Part shown: positions 36,437 through 49,520 of the stretch, one piece after another
Layout of the letters: each line of letters opens with the position of its first letter
How positions within the stretch are numbered: position 1 is the stretch's first letter
NCBI GenBank assembly: GCA_013397845.1
Contig: VZTG01009080.1
Location: 62,001-126,000, forward strand
DNA length: 64,000 nucleotides
Source: Melanocharis versteri
Lineage: Eukaryota > Chordata > Aves > Passeriformes > Melanocharitidae
Direction of reading: 5' to 3'
The notes under the pieces: model-generated
Databases searched by the model: none
Seen by the model: only the letters and a program-made list of their open reading frames with translations
Told to the model about the DNA's origin: nothing
Made by a program: the position numbers and the translations under genes

Positions 36437-37120
36437 AGAACCCAAGCTGGTCCTGCACTTTGGCCACAACAACCCCCGTGCAGCGCTACAGGTTGGGGAC
36501 AGAGTGGCTGGACAGTGGCCAGGCAGAAAGGGACCTGGGGGTGCTGACTGACAGCCGCTGAACAAGAGCCAGCAGTGCCCAGGTGGCCAAGAAGGCCGAC
36601 GGCATCCTAACCTGTATCAGCAATAGTGTGACCAGCAGGACCAGGGCAGGGATTGTCCCCCTGTATTTGGCACTGGTGAGGCCACACCTTGAGTGCTGCA
36701 TCCAATTCTGGGCCCTCCAATTTAGGAAGGATGTTGAGAATTGGAGCGTGTCCAGAGAGGAGCAGCAAGCCTGATGGAGGGTCTGGAGCACAAGTCCGAT
36801 GAGAAGTGACTGAGGGAGCTGGGATTGTTTAGTCTGGAGAAAAGGAGGTTCTAGGGAGAACTTATCACTCTACAACTGCCTGAAAGGAGGGTGTAGCCAA
36901 GTGGGGGTCGGTCTCTTCTCTGAGGCATCCAGGGGCAGGACAAGAGGACACAGCCTTAAGCTGTTCCAGGGAAGGTTTAAGTTGGACATTAGAGAGAATT
37001 CCTTCACAGAAAGAGTGGTTGGGTGTTGGAATGGGCTGCCCAGGGAGGTGGCAGAGTCACTGTCCCTGGAGATGTTTGAGACTGGATGTGGCACTAACTG
37101 ATTCTGTGATTCTGTGGTTA
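36437..37120 (+). mobile_element. CR1 LINE, 5'-truncated, deletion in the 3' UTR
   Basis: Seen: CR1 coding remnants start KLVLHFGHNNP, and the DNA continues through GACAGAGTGGCTGGACAGTG, GTGAGGCCACACCTTGAGTG, GTCTGGAGAAAAGGAGG and GGGCTGCCCAGGGAGGTGG. After GGAGATGTTTGAGACTGG the usual 3' UTR is cut short: the sequence goes to GTGGCACTAACTGATTCTGT and the ATTCTGTG tail. The 'TTGGACT..GATGATCTT..CTTTTCCAACC' part seen in other copies is missing. It overlaps the same part of ORF2 as the copy at 23050. Stops are present in every frame. Confidence 0.92.
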
Positions 37121-38741
37121 ACTGAGCAATGAACAGCACTACATGGGAAAAATCAAGCAAACTTAGTTTTCTTGGCAATAGTTACCCTTGTTTTCCATTT
37201 CAGGAGGATCTAGTGCTCTGTGAAATACAACTAGAGATTGTCATTACAAGTCAGCTTCCCAAGTCCTCTTATGCTCAGCACTGACTCTTAAATTGGTTCC
37301 AAAAACTCTAAAAATAGATATTATAGTGTGATTGTTGCAAGATTAATGTTATGGATTCTAGGGATATAAATTATAGTCCAGTTTGGGAAGGTTTGCTTGT
37401 ATAAATCTCTCATGAATACTTTCAAGCAAATATTAAAGGGGTGGAGGATCTTCTGTTTTGGGTTTCTATTGGAGTACTTGTTCCAAGAACTGAGTTCAGT
37501 TGGACTCTAGTGGCAGAAGATGAAACCTGACATAATATCCACTAAGGGATGAGAAGATCAAACTAGTTTTGGAACCAGACCCAAATCTGAGAACTGTCCC
37601 AAGTTTGTCAGTACGCAGGTGTTCCATTAATTCAATGAGCGTCCTTGCCACGATGAATTCAGAGATGAGCAGCCTTACAAATGGAAGCTGTAACAACCAT
37701 TACACCAACAAAAATCAGTTTTGTCACTGGTGTGGTGCGTGTTCAGAGAGCCTCTTTTCCTGCTATCCAGCCTCAGAACCACTGCTGTAAACCTGAGAAA
37801 ACTCTGATTGTTACACTTAGACATCCTTATGTTGCTGTGATGGTGCCCAGGGACATTTGTCTGATTGTGTCTGCTATAGTATAAACTGTGGTAATATGAT
37901 CATGTTGCTGTTTCTGGTTATTCACAGAAGTAACTGATGGCTATCTTTAAAAAAAACCCCAACAATTCTCTCTTCGGAATTTGCTATCAGTGTAATTAAA
38001 TAAAGTATATATGTTCTTAGATCTAATATGACTAAAAATTTGCTTTCTGAATGTGAAGATATTTTCTTTGCTCTAGAAGTACATCCTAAACCTTTTAGAG
38101 CAGGTGATTAAAAGTCAGTGACTGTCTAAAGATACATAGACACAAAATAATAAAATACTGCTTGACATCTTATTTACTATTTCTTGTAGTGCCTTTTTAG
38201 AAACTTGAATACAACGTTTTCTTACCCATCAATACTTTTTCATTTGTTTTTGTATCAAGACACTATGCTCCATTTCTACTCTTTTTTTAAAAAAGAAGTT
38301 AAAACTTCTCTGTGCTGTCAGAGTTATAGGAATTTTCTCAAGTCTGGATTCTTCAAATATTTTGTAGTGAATGTTGCAACATCACTGAGTGGCTACAGGT
38401 ATTCACATGAATTGTAACCAATAGGAAGAAAACAAATCAATGTGTGCATTGCTGCTGTATTTTGGAAAAAATATTTTTGGCAGTGTAGAATAGGTATATG
38501 TAATAAGCTCTAGATTTTAAGTATAGTGAGAAGAATATAAGAGGAAATTGCCTGTATTTTTATGAGCATGACTCATAAGGGATATGTTTGCTGTGGTTAA
38601 TGTCCAGTGGGTTTTGTCCTCCTGAAATACAGTGTCCTATGCACGAAAACTCCTTCACTTGGTTGATCTTTGGCCTTGTCTTGTTTTTGGTTGATCTTCA
38701 CTGTCTTTAGTCAGAGTCAGCTGGATTTTCCTGGTGCACAG
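37121..38741. other. No gene recognised
   Basis: Unique AT-rich sequence. A patch at about 37500-37790 is open on both strands (73 and 66 codons) but its peptides are not recognised and have no splice support. Confidence 0.5.
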
Positions 38742-39076
38742 CAGGGGTAAATACTGCCCCAATGCACTCAGGCCAGATTCCCTCTCTGCTTTGTCTGCAC
38801 TGCACCATGTCGTTGACAGGGATTCTCTCAAACCCCGCCTAAGGTCCTGCTTTTGGAACCAGCAGAAACCTGCCTGCTTTGGTACACATCTTGGCAAGCA
38901 CATGGATGCTGTTGCTAATTGCTCTGTTGGTGATGACAGTCCCGCAATCCCATCCCCCCGAACTCGAGTGTTGGTGCAGTCCCATGGGACACCGTGCTTA
39001 GCTGCTTTCCGGATGCTCGGTCTCGAGGTGTGCTGGGCCATGGCATGCAGCGTGGGCATGCTTCCTGCTGTCTCAG
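38742..39076 (+). other. Weak candidate exon in a GC-richer patch
   Basis: Seen: acceptor GGATTTTCCTGGTGCACAG and a full-consensus donor CAG|GTGAGT enclose 335 bases that are open in one + frame for 111 codons. The minus strand is also open for over 130 codons across the same patch, so the openness reflects base composition more than coding. CpG is enriched around 38940-39060. A noncoding RNA exon or a GC-rich regulatory patch are alternatives. Confidence 0.2.
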
Positions 39077-42000
39077 GTGAGTAGGTGCAGGCAAAAGTGG
39101 GATCTCAGGAGGAGGAAAACTGGGAAAATGTGAAAGGGGTTGGTGGGAGCAAGCTGTCCCTTGCTTTCCTTGGAATGGATGCTAATGTTGCTAAATGATG
39201 CTAAAAAACAAACAATGCGGTAACAACCAAAACCTGCTAGCACACCTTTGGGGAGTCCTATAAGAAAAGAAAATGTGGCAGATGCTTGCCATCTTAAGAA
39301 ACTTTATTATTTTACTGGAAGAATCCATATGTTTCTATCCTGCCTGTGTCTGGGGTACTGGTGTTGGTACTGGTATTATTTCTGTTCTGTGTAATCCCTG
39401 ACATTTTCTAATGTGCAAGCATCACTAGTCACTGAAAACTAAAAGCAAGTTAAGTATAGAACTAAAGCCATCTGGTAGTTCAGACAAAAAAGTTAGATAA
39501 TTAGCTGTTCTTGTCAAGGGACTGTGATTAAAATAGGCCATCTTCATAATAGTGACTAGTTTGCAAGGGACTTCCTGGAAGCCACCTGGGATAATGATAA
39601 TGAAAAGAACAAAATTAAAAAGGAGGGGGAGGTGGTGCCATTATAGCTCATGATGACTTTTGTAAGTGAATTAAATCAGCTTTTAACTTGAAGGATGCTA
39701 GTTATTTTGGTACTTAGAAAAGAAACAATGATTGAGTTTTCTGACTGTTTGGCAATGTGATGCCGCTAGGTCAGCCAGGTTACTGCTGGAGATCCTTAAT
39801 ATTTCTGTGTCAAGCTCTGGTTTCATTGCTCACATCCTTATTAACTTGTGAGTGCTGTTGGCGCAGCTCATCTTCAAAGGCCACTCTAATCTGTGTAACC
39901 CGATGGCTCCTGCTCAGGGAATTTCTTCCTTTGGGGGAATCAGCACTATTAAGAAACACTAGAAGAGGAAAAACATCAGAACAGTGTTACTGCATCATTA
40001 TTTGTCAGCTGATGAGTGCAACGTGCGTAGCAATGTTAGTGCAATATGAATTTATATTGATAGATATCTCTTAAGGAATAAGATGTTTAGCAAGCAGCAC
40101 TTGGAAGGGAACCTCTTTGTATAGTGGGAGGAAGGTTCTGTGTGACTTTGGCGGCTCCAGCCCACCCTCCAGCACCAGTGTGGAGGGGCTTGGTGCTCCC
40201 TTTGGCCTTTCCTGCTGAAATCTTGTCCTCCTCAGTCAAGAAGAAAGCAGCAGGGAAACCTCCAAAGGCTGCACAGCACTTGTTCTTTCCTGCATGTGGA
40301 TTCCTTAGTGGATGCTCTATGTTGATGTGATAATTGTAGTCAGTGAAGTCTGACCTGAATCATCCAAATAGTGTCCCTTTGAGAGCACACTGTTGAGGGC
40401 AGCTATGCTAAATGCATTAGTACGATAAAATAAATGTGTAATGAGAATGCTCCATCATTGGTGTGATTTAATTAAATATATTTTCACTTCATTCTGCTAA
40501 AAATCCTATATCTAAATCAACTTAATTGAAATTTATTTGGCTTTTTTTTTCTTTTAATTGACAGTTGCTACTTATTTAATTCTAGTTAAGAGCTGTTCAT
40601 GCTGTTTCAGAGGCTTTTAAGAATTTCAGTGTAACTGTAGTATTTTCTCATATAGAATGTGCTGGAAATCTATTGTAAATGTAACCAAGTTCAATACTTA
40701 AATTAAAATGTGGGCAAGAATTAAAAGTACTCTGGTTTTTCTGTGCTTAGGTTCTCCTCAAAAAAAAAAAAGCTTCTAAATTATTTTCATTAAATGGAGC
40801 TTTTATGTGTCTTTATTCCTTGATTAGGAAAGCAATGATTTGAAAAATTCAAGATATTGAGGTCTCAAAAGTGTCAGGAATGCTCAGCTTCAGAAAGCAT
40901 AAGTAAATATTTCAGTGCAATATGCTCAAAGTAAATTGCTGTGAATGCTTGTGGATATACAAATATTTCTGATCAGTTAGTGGGTCAAACTTTCATATAA
41001 TTAGAAAGGCGCTGACTGTACTCACGCATGATCAAGTTAATAATGTCTCACTGCATTCTGTATAAAACAGGAGCGTGATGCATCTGGTGAAGGCTTATCT
41101 AAGGCTTCTTGTAAGAAGTGTTGAATCTGAACACTGCTTTATGAATTTTCTTTTTTTTTATATTGAGAAAATTAAACTATTAAAAACTGCTTTTGCAGTA
41201 CTTTCTTGAATACCATCAAAAGTAGAAAATCCAGATTTTAGATTGCAAGTGCAGGTTGTCACTCATGTTTTAAGTTCTTCCTGCTCATGACCTGTTTCAA
41301 TATCTACACTTGGTGACCTGATGGCCACGGTTCTACTTTGTAATGTTTTTCTTTGGTGACAGTCTTTTTCATTACGCCTAGTCAAACAATCTTACTTTCC
41401 AGCATTCTTCACACTTTTATTGTTATTTACTTACATGGGAGAATATGGACTGAGAAGTTGACAACCAAGGTGAAGCAAGAACAGGCTTTTCACTTGGTAG
41501 TTTTATAACTGGCTTCAGATAAATCTTGCAAGTCAAAGGTATGAGATAAGAGAAAGCCTGGGTGGCTGGGGTTAAGCACTGTGAAGTCTGAATGACCTCT
41601 TATTGGCAGTTCATTGGAGTAAAATTTAATCTGGTTTTAAAATTAATATATTTTTTTTTAAAACCTAAAGATTGTTATGTGGTATGAAAAACCATCAGAA
41701 TATTCCTCCCCCACAAATTGTATCCCTCTAATGTGTCAGAGTTTTTTTCACGTCTGCTCTTTGATGAGGTGTCTGATTATAGATTTTTTGTTTGTCCTAT
41801 TCTTTGTACATGTTGGTGAAATTCAGATTTTCCTGTAGATAAGCCTTTGGCTTTTTAGTTGCTTCCGCCTTGCAAAGAAATTAATTCCTTCAAGCCAGTG
41901 AGTCTGCAGCTCCAGCTGTGACTGTAGATGAATGTTCTTGCAGGGTCATGTACTGTAGCTCTGAACCTAAATAAAAGGATTAACAAGAGTTCACTTGGAG

Positions 42001-45000
42001 GAAAAACTTAATTTCACTATAATAACTATGAGAATCCATAGGGAAAACCAATAAAGCTTTACTATTAAAATTGTTAACAAATGATTATTCCACCCTGACC
42101 CTCTCTTCCCGCTGTTATTGTACTTTTGAACAGTAACAAATGATGGGATTGACCTAGTTCATAGTAGTGCTTTAGTCCCTGGCCTACAAATGATCTTTTC
42201 CTTGTAAAATAATTCCTCGTCAAGATCTTTTAAGAAGCAGTGATAGTATTTATGATGGAAACAATGTTTTCTGATGCATTTCACACAATCTTCCGCCCCA
42301 AAACTTTGCTTGGTGTGAAGGAAGAAGGGGCATCATGTAGAAAGTGATGCTGGAACTGAGCCTAGCACCCAGCAATACCCAAAGGATACATCTCATTTTT
42401 CCAGAAGAGCATGACTGATTTCCACAGCTAGCACAAACTGCTTATAATGATTCCTGACAGAAAAGGAGGATTTCTAGGGTGAGTGACCCTCTTGAGTTGC
42501 ATATATAGATCTCATAGTCTCCTTTCCGAGCAGCACCTCTGCTCAGGAATGGGGGAGAGCAGAGGGGCTGCTGGCAGGGGCTCCCTTGCTCGGTAATGTC
42601 TCATTTGGCTGTTGATGGCTGTGGCACAGCTGCTTTCCACTCAAGCGAGTGGTGTGAGGAGCCAAGCCACTGCTCAGGGCAAGTCTGATCCTTCAGGGCT
42701 CTTCTGTCTCTGATGGAGATGGAAGGATTTTGATCATAGTGATCTTGACTTTCCCCCCAGCATTTTAGGACTGCCAGCCTCAGGCAGCACTACTGTCTGA
42801 GTAGACAAGCAATACATGTATCCATTTCCTTGGGAAGGAAATCAGGTAATTAAAATTGACTAATGTGACTGCCCTGATTGCCTTAAGAAATCAAACAGAT
42901 GAAAATTGTCTAATTTTAAAGGTTAAATCTTGATATTAGCTTTGTCTTTTGCTTCATTTGGGCTTTGGAGGTGGCAAGCACGTCCTGGTTTTTAGGTTGG
43001 TGACCATCATGAGCCCCTGTCTTAAAAATGCTGCAGTGCCCATCTGGGTTTCCTGCTGGGAGCTCCTCATGTTGAAGGCATAAAGGCTGGTCTCCCTGAA
43101 AATCGTCTGAGGTTCTGCTTGAACACACACTTAGCACCAGGAACTGGAAAGCGTTTTGGGTTCTGTCTTGTGCTTTTGTGGTCCTTATTTTTGCTTCAAA
43201 GATTTTGCCCCTTTGAGACATGTTTATGTGCATAGTATATATTTTCAAAGAAATATAACTTGTAAAAGTATTCATCAATCTTTCATCACTAGGTCACACC
43301 ATATTTTTTCTTTTTTTAAGAGAAAAGAAAAAGGTATGGATAACATTGTGCTTTCTTTCAACAATGTTTGTCATTTGCGACCAGATGAGAATCGCATTCA
43401 ACTTTGCCTGGTGACCTACTCTTTTTATTTCTCTTCAGTTTTCTTGCTTGCACGTGCAGGAATGTGTTTTTGGTTTTTTTCCCCCTCTTCATGATTATTT
43501 TGTGGAGCACCTTCTGAAACTGTAAAGACTACCAACAGTCCATAGAGATGGCCTAAGAGCCACAGTCTGAATAGAATTCCACATGACCTTTCATTCTTCA
43601 CTATACCCTTGCTCCAGCACTGTTTGAGCCAAATGTTTTTGATGGTCTCTTGCTTAATACTTACTGTGGCTTTAATTAGTAACAAGTGGCAGTTATCCTC
43701 TAAAGTTAGGAACTGCAGTTAAATAAATTAGGTATGCTCCTCTATCAACTAATTTTATCATGGTGGTGTTGTTGTTATTTTTTTTTTTATGGCTCTATGT
43801 TCATGTAAGCAGCTTGTGCTTTAGAGATGTTTCTGTTTTTCCTACATTCTTCAGTGATCTTGGGTCTCCTTGCAGAAATTGCAGAGATTCTGTTGGAAGA
43901 GACTCAAGTTTTAACAGCACATTTTGTGGGAAAAGTTGGCTGATATTTTGGCTGAATTTTCAGGACCTTAGAGTTATCAGGTGAAAATTATAGATCAAAG
44001 CCACCGCAGGTAATGGTACAACTGGTGTCTCTATATATGTTAGGTCTTCATTGGCCCATTGTTGAGTTCACACTAGTGGAATTTAAACATGAATAGGGAA
44101 CTGTAATTTAGGGTCTCTTGCTGCTACGTAATAGCTTGAGTGTACACCTAATTTACAAGATGCATTCTGGATAAAGCTAACTTATGCTTATCTAATAGAT
44201 TTATTGATTTAATTTTTAAACAGTACAAATATGAGAGGAGTCACTAATGGAATAAGAATATTACCTGATCCTGCTGTATTTTAAGTTATTTTTTAACACA
44301 GAGATACACTGAAACCTCTTCTGTGTAATTGGGGGTGAGGTTTTCTAGGCTTTTAGACAGGTGTGTAAAGTTGGGGTGATGTGAAAAGACAAAATAGAAG
44401 AACTAGTATTAGATAAAATATTTCAAGTTTTTTAGGTGATGAGATGGGTATCTGCTTGTGGATTTTGTAAGCTGCATCTCATCGTAAATGAAATACAGTC
44501 AAACACAATTGTAGCCATGTCCTGAGTGATGCTTTGCTAAGCCTCACTTGCTGGAGTAGGCTGCTGGAATGTCCATGAGAAGGAACTGCATTGAAGGAGC
44601 AGGAACCAGAATGTTCTTCCACGTGCTGCAGATTGCTGGAAATTGAGTGGGACCTATGTGGAGATTGCATTGTGTGCCTTAGATCTGATGAAGATAGTTT
44701 TATAATGTGCAACAGGGAGGAGATGTGTGATATAGATGCAATTCACAATAAAATATGGTGTCCTTTGTAAAAGCAGACCCATCTGTGTTTTAAGAAAGAC
44801 TTATCCTGTGCCCTAGAAAGCATGTTTTGTCCATGAAGTTTATGGTGCTGTTCTTGCAGACATGAGAGTTAGCTGCAGTACGTGAAATCTGAAAGGGTAA
44901 TTTCCCGACTGCATCATTACTCTGTTAATCAAGCAGATGCATGTAACGCTAGCAGTGCACATTTTTTTTCCAATTTGGTATTTGATTTATAAAAAGAAGA

Positions 45001-45508
45001 CTTTGCAGAGATACCACTTAACTGATGTGAGTTGCAGAGCTTCTTGATGTACTCATGTTGTGGCTCTAAAGTCAAAATGCAGCACTAAAGATAGCTGTGT
45101 CCAGAATTTTAAAGTATTCTTTGTACCTTGACACTTAAACACAGAGCTTTCCAACAGAAAGTAAAGGAAAAATATTGAGGAAAGACATATTTCACATTTG
45201 CATAAGTAATTTTTTCTATAAAATGCAACCATAATTTGGAAATGTTATTTCTTTTTCTGTGAGAACTGAAAAACTTCTCTAGAACTAGTGTGAATTAATA
45301 TCAACAAGTGAATACGTAGATGGAGCATAGGTGCCAAATCATCAAACCAACTGTGGATTACTGTTTCTCTTTTGATTCTTCTATTTTTACATGTCATGTT
45401 GATTTTTCCATCTGTAATTAGTTTTGTTAGTAATTGTGTTACTTGGGGTTCTGATTCTGCCTCAGCAGAATGTATCACAACTTTGAATGAATGGAGAAAG
45501 CCTAAATT
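39077..45508. other. No gene recognised; possible conserved AT-rich element
   Basis: About 6.4 kb. The part at 40440-40610 is dense in TTAATTAA, CTTAATTG and TTTAATTGACAG-like sites and free of repeats, as many conserved noncoding elements are. A 12-base A run lies at 40760-40771. A minus-strand exon candidate is at 43665-43712. Confidence 0.45.
43665..43712 (-). other. Weak candidate exon, minus strand
   Basis: On the minus strand the acceptor AATTTATTTAACTGCAG and donor ACA|GTAAGTATT bracket 48 bases, open only in frame 0 (FLTLEDNCHLLLIKAT), phase 0 at both ends. The same frame runs on past the donor for about 80 further codons, which dilutes the case. No protein is recognised. Confidence 0.15.
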
Positions 45509-45529
45509 AAAAAAAAAAAAAAAAAAAAA
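45509..45529. repeat. A homopolymer (21)
   Basis: A run of 21 A bases, the only long A tract on the + strand. No AATAAA or retrocopy is recognisable upstream, and no flanking duplication was seen. Confidence 0.9.
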
Positions 45530-45663
45530 GAAGTATCATTTGAACTAAAAAAAATCTTTGCAAATTCAGTGTCACGCTGAATTCTGAAGTATTGTTGTTC
45601 TATTTGCAATGGATTTGGTGGCTTTTATATGGGGTAACATGCTATTTCTTCTTAAACACTTAG

Positions 45664-45752
45664 GAGTTTACCAGATCTTTTTGTTATGTGGTTGCTGAAG
45701 CATTATCTTGGGACAGCAGTAATGATGGATGGACGGACAGAACACACTTCAG
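45664..45752 (+). CDS. Candidate internal coding exon, protein unidentified
   Basis: Seen: acceptor TATTTCTTCTTAAACACTTAG and donor CAG|GTAAGA enclose 89 bases. Two frames are open: EFTRSFCYVVAEALSWDSS.. and, after one base, SLPDLFVMWLLKHYLGTAVM followed by MDGRTEHTS. The third hits TGA. The second frame takes one base from the exon start, so it fits the CA left by the candidate at 9622-9690 (CA+G = Gln). This is compatible, but with a 1 in 3 chance. I do not recognise the peptide. A resemblance of LPDLFV to the LPDPFA of C2 domains does not continue. Coding status is uncertain. Confidence 0.28.
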
Positions 45753-48700
45753 GTAAGAAATCAGATGCCATTTGCCATTTGGTGTGGCTGTTCATTAACT
45801 TTCCTCACATCGTTTTGGTTCAGCTTCAATAGTAGCAGTCTTTAATGTTACACCACTAAAATTCACTGAATATAAAATATAAATCTCTTGTCTACATGAA
45901 TGTTTACATATATCTCTCTGTAAATCAGTGTCAGCACGTTTTTTGTTTTCCTTCTAGATTTGGTAACCCTGGTAACAGATGCTGCTGCTGCTATCACAGT
46001 CTTTACCCTTGCTACTGTATAAATTTCCATAAGAATTTTATTTCACAATAGCGGTTGCGACTATAGGTCTGAATATAAGGATAATTTCAGCATTTCTTGA
46101 GTGGTTTAGGTAACTTAACTTGTTCTTTAAGGCTGTGCCAATTCAGGATATAGTTGTCAAGTTGTTGATATCCTTGTAAGTTAACGCAAGCTTGTTAAAG
46201 CCTGCACAGAGGCAGGCAGAAGTTGGCATTGATTTAATGCTTGCTGTGCCACAGGCTTCCTGGGAAAACATGGACAAATTCTTTAGTTTCCGTATCAGTG
46301 GGAACTAAGTGCCTACATACCAATATGCTTGCATTTCTGGTAGAGAAAATAGTGTGTCCAGAGTGCTTTTTTTTGCACAACTCTGATATGCCCAGGGCTA
46401 CACTGAGCTTTCTGTGCGCCTGAGGATCACCTTGTTGTGCTGGCGGAGTAGAGCTGCCAGGCAGCCAGTGCTCCAAAGTGAAGGTGGGTACTGCTGAGTG
46501 CACACTTCGGCTAAAGTGGAAGGCTTGGCCTTATATGTAAGCACTGTTTTAAGTCACATATGGGCTTTAGTACCTTTGGGCTTCGCGTTGCCCTCCTCTC
46601 TTCTTCCTCTGTGTGAGCATTGTGAAGATAGAATTGGTGAAGACTGCACTGTGTTCAGGTTGGAGCTAAATGTGTAGGTACAGTATTAAAGAGTTGTCTT
46701 AAGGCAAGGACACAAAATATACAAAGGATTATGACCTTGGAGTTTACTTTATTCTCCAACTTGCAGGGTGCAAGAGCATGGATATAGAAAACACATCAAA
46801 ATGTTGGTATCTGTGGATCAAGGACCAGGTTAGGCCTAGAGATTTAGGGAAGGCATAGTAGCCTCCTGTCCTGTGGAGTGACTCCACAGCTGATGCCAAG
46901 AGAGGAGAGTGAAGCATGTGGTTGCTTCCCAGATCAACCTCTTGTGCTCCACAGATGGACATCTGACTCAGTGCTGGCTTCTTGGTTGAATAGTCTTGGC
47001 TATGCTTTCCCTTCTGTGGATTTGTGAGGTTATGTTTTGATCCCAGGTGGATTTTTAGGCTCTGCAGCTTTGCATTGTTCAGTGTTCCCCAGCTGAATTC
47101 TGGGAGGGAGAAAGCAAGTAGTCCCTGAAGTTAGTTTAGAACCTCCTACTTACTAATTTCATTTAACCTGGGGTCTGGCTTGACATGCCAGGAGACTCAG
47201 GAGTTGAGCTGAGCCTTCTCTGCTCCAGTGGGGTGGTAGGAAAGGATGATCGGTGCGAAGCTTTAAGGAGAGTTTAAAAAGCAGCTAGACTAAAATCTCC
47301 TTGAAGTGAAATGAAACTGCGGGACTTCTGTGGCCCTCCTACTGCTAGCGCCTTCCTAATGAATAGACTTGAGGCAGCTGCTCAGACCTGTCTTGCTTTT
47401 CTCTTTTACTTTATTTCCCATGATTTTAATAGTAATTTGGGGTTTATGTTGTCTACCTCCTAGAGTTACAGAAAGCAACAGAGAAGATGCTATGTCATCT
47501 ATTAAGCAGTCATCCTGCCATTTTTTTCTTTTCTGACATGATTCAAGATTGTATGGAAGAAACTACCATAAATTTAAAATATCCTGGGGATACACACTCA
47601 ATGGGTTGAGCCTCCCAGCAAGACATTAAAATATAGGACCATTAATCAGAACTGAATGATATTTTTTCTTGTTGTTTTTCTTTTGCACATTAAAAACATT
47701 ACTTTTGGGTTTGCAGAAACTTTAGAAACTAAAAGAAAAAACAGGAATTGTCCAATGATGTCTTTGCAGCAAAATCATTGCTCTGAGTACCTGACAGTAC
47801 ATATTGCACCTGATGTGTCAAGGCCATGGAAGGAAGTGTGAATATTGAATAAATCTACCTGACTTGCTTAGATGGAGTCTCAGAAAAACACTATGCAATA
47901 TATATGATGTTAAATATTATGGTAGGATTGCTGAACTGGAAAAGGCTGAAGGTGGGTCTCTCTGAAAAGGTAAAATTTGATACTGTGAATGTGCTAACTA
48001 CAGAATTCAGAGTACAACACTTTTAAGTGTAAAGGCATTTCAGATTCTGTAAAAGCAAGCAGAAACCAAAACAGCTCTTAGCTAAAATCTTAGAGCCAGT
48101 TGAAGGAAAATAATTTAATTATACTGATTCTCCTTCTTGGCAGAGAATATTTCGGAGACAGAATTTATGCAGCTGGATAGAAGTTTGGTTTATTTTTGCT
48201 CTCAATTTTTGTTTTTGTTAAAAACAGTGAAGATTGTGGACTTAATAAGTGATTACAGAACCAGATGAATGTTGTGCACTTTTTTCTATCCCAAGTGCTC
48301 TTATTTTCCCTTTTATGTCTATGTTTGGGGCAAAATCCTTATGAGATACAGGACAGATTGGATGTAGCATATCACTTAAGGTCATTTCACTTGAAGATGA
48401 CTCCACTGTGTGCATTCTGATGACTCATGGAAAAACACATAAAACACTGTGAAGCCAGCTTGCTCACTTAAAGGAAACAGTTGGGCACCTTGTTCCTCAG
48501 GCCCCTAGAAAATGGGCAAGGGTTTTCCCCTGAATCCCTTTTGTGAGGCTGAAGGACAGTGAGTTTGCTTGTGGTACAAAGTGACCAGGTATTTAATGGA
48601 GAACCAAAAGAAACCTTGCAATACTAGAACTGTGGGTGAACTGTTTGCTCACTGTTTTAAGCCTTCAAAATGAAGATGTGGTGGGGAGAAGGGCAAATCT

Positions 48701-49458
48701 GCTTTGTTTTCCTGTACAGGAAGGAGGGGCTGAGAAAGATATGTTGAGAGAGTTTGGAAATGGAGAAAGTGAATTGGACAATTTGATTAGACTAAAGAGA
48801 ATAAGGCTTATCCACAGATCCTCTGGATGCATGTGAATATGTGGAGGTGGATTGTTTCTTGCCAGAGATTTGTATAAAATTGTAAAAACAGAGCAGGGTT
48901 TGTTTTTTTTAATTTTTTTTTCTGTAGCAGGATATAACTAGATTGTAAACTTTGGCAGGACTCTTAACATCTGAATGCTTCTTGAAACTCTGACAATGTT
49001 TTTGTAAAACTGATTCTGGAACTGGAATAAGTGAGAGATTTTTCTATAGTCTCCCTCCTGTTAATTAGATGAAACAGTAAGTTTTATATTTGTCCAGAAG
49101 GAGGTCAAAACAAACAAGAAACTGAGACTGAAGGAGCCAAACAAGGATAAATAATGAGCCAATTTCTCAAACTGGCATTGACATACCAAGAGTTTGGAAA
49201 AAGTATGCTTGCAAGCTTCCTTTATTATTATAACCTCTTGAACAGAATAATCCCGTCCAAACAGCTATAAACGCTCTCCAATAGAGAAGTTTATGACCTA
49301 GTTTCTGACTGAAACACAGTATCACAGTGTGTGGAAAGAACTTAAGCGAAGATGCTGGTGGCAGTGCCTCCAGCACCTCGGGTTAGAAACTCGATGTATT
49401 GTCCTTTGCAAATACTTGTTACTTGGAGCCAAGTGGAGTGAATTTGAAACATTGTTTG

Positions 49459-49459
<1 letters not shown>
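45753..49459. other. No gene recognised
   Basis: About 3.7 kb of unique sequence with a (CTG)4 at about 45981-45994. No repeats of known family, no domain and no good splice pair. Confidence 0.5.

Positions 49460-49520
<61 letters not shown>

Noticed and set aside
37496..37790. Patch open on both strands, thought of as a broken transporter copy
   Set aside because: On reading, neither strand gave a recognisable motif and there is no splice or tail evidence.
45664..45752. Resemblance of LPDLFV to the LPDPFA of SMURF-type C2 domains
   Set aside because: The similarity stops after six residues; the rest does not align.
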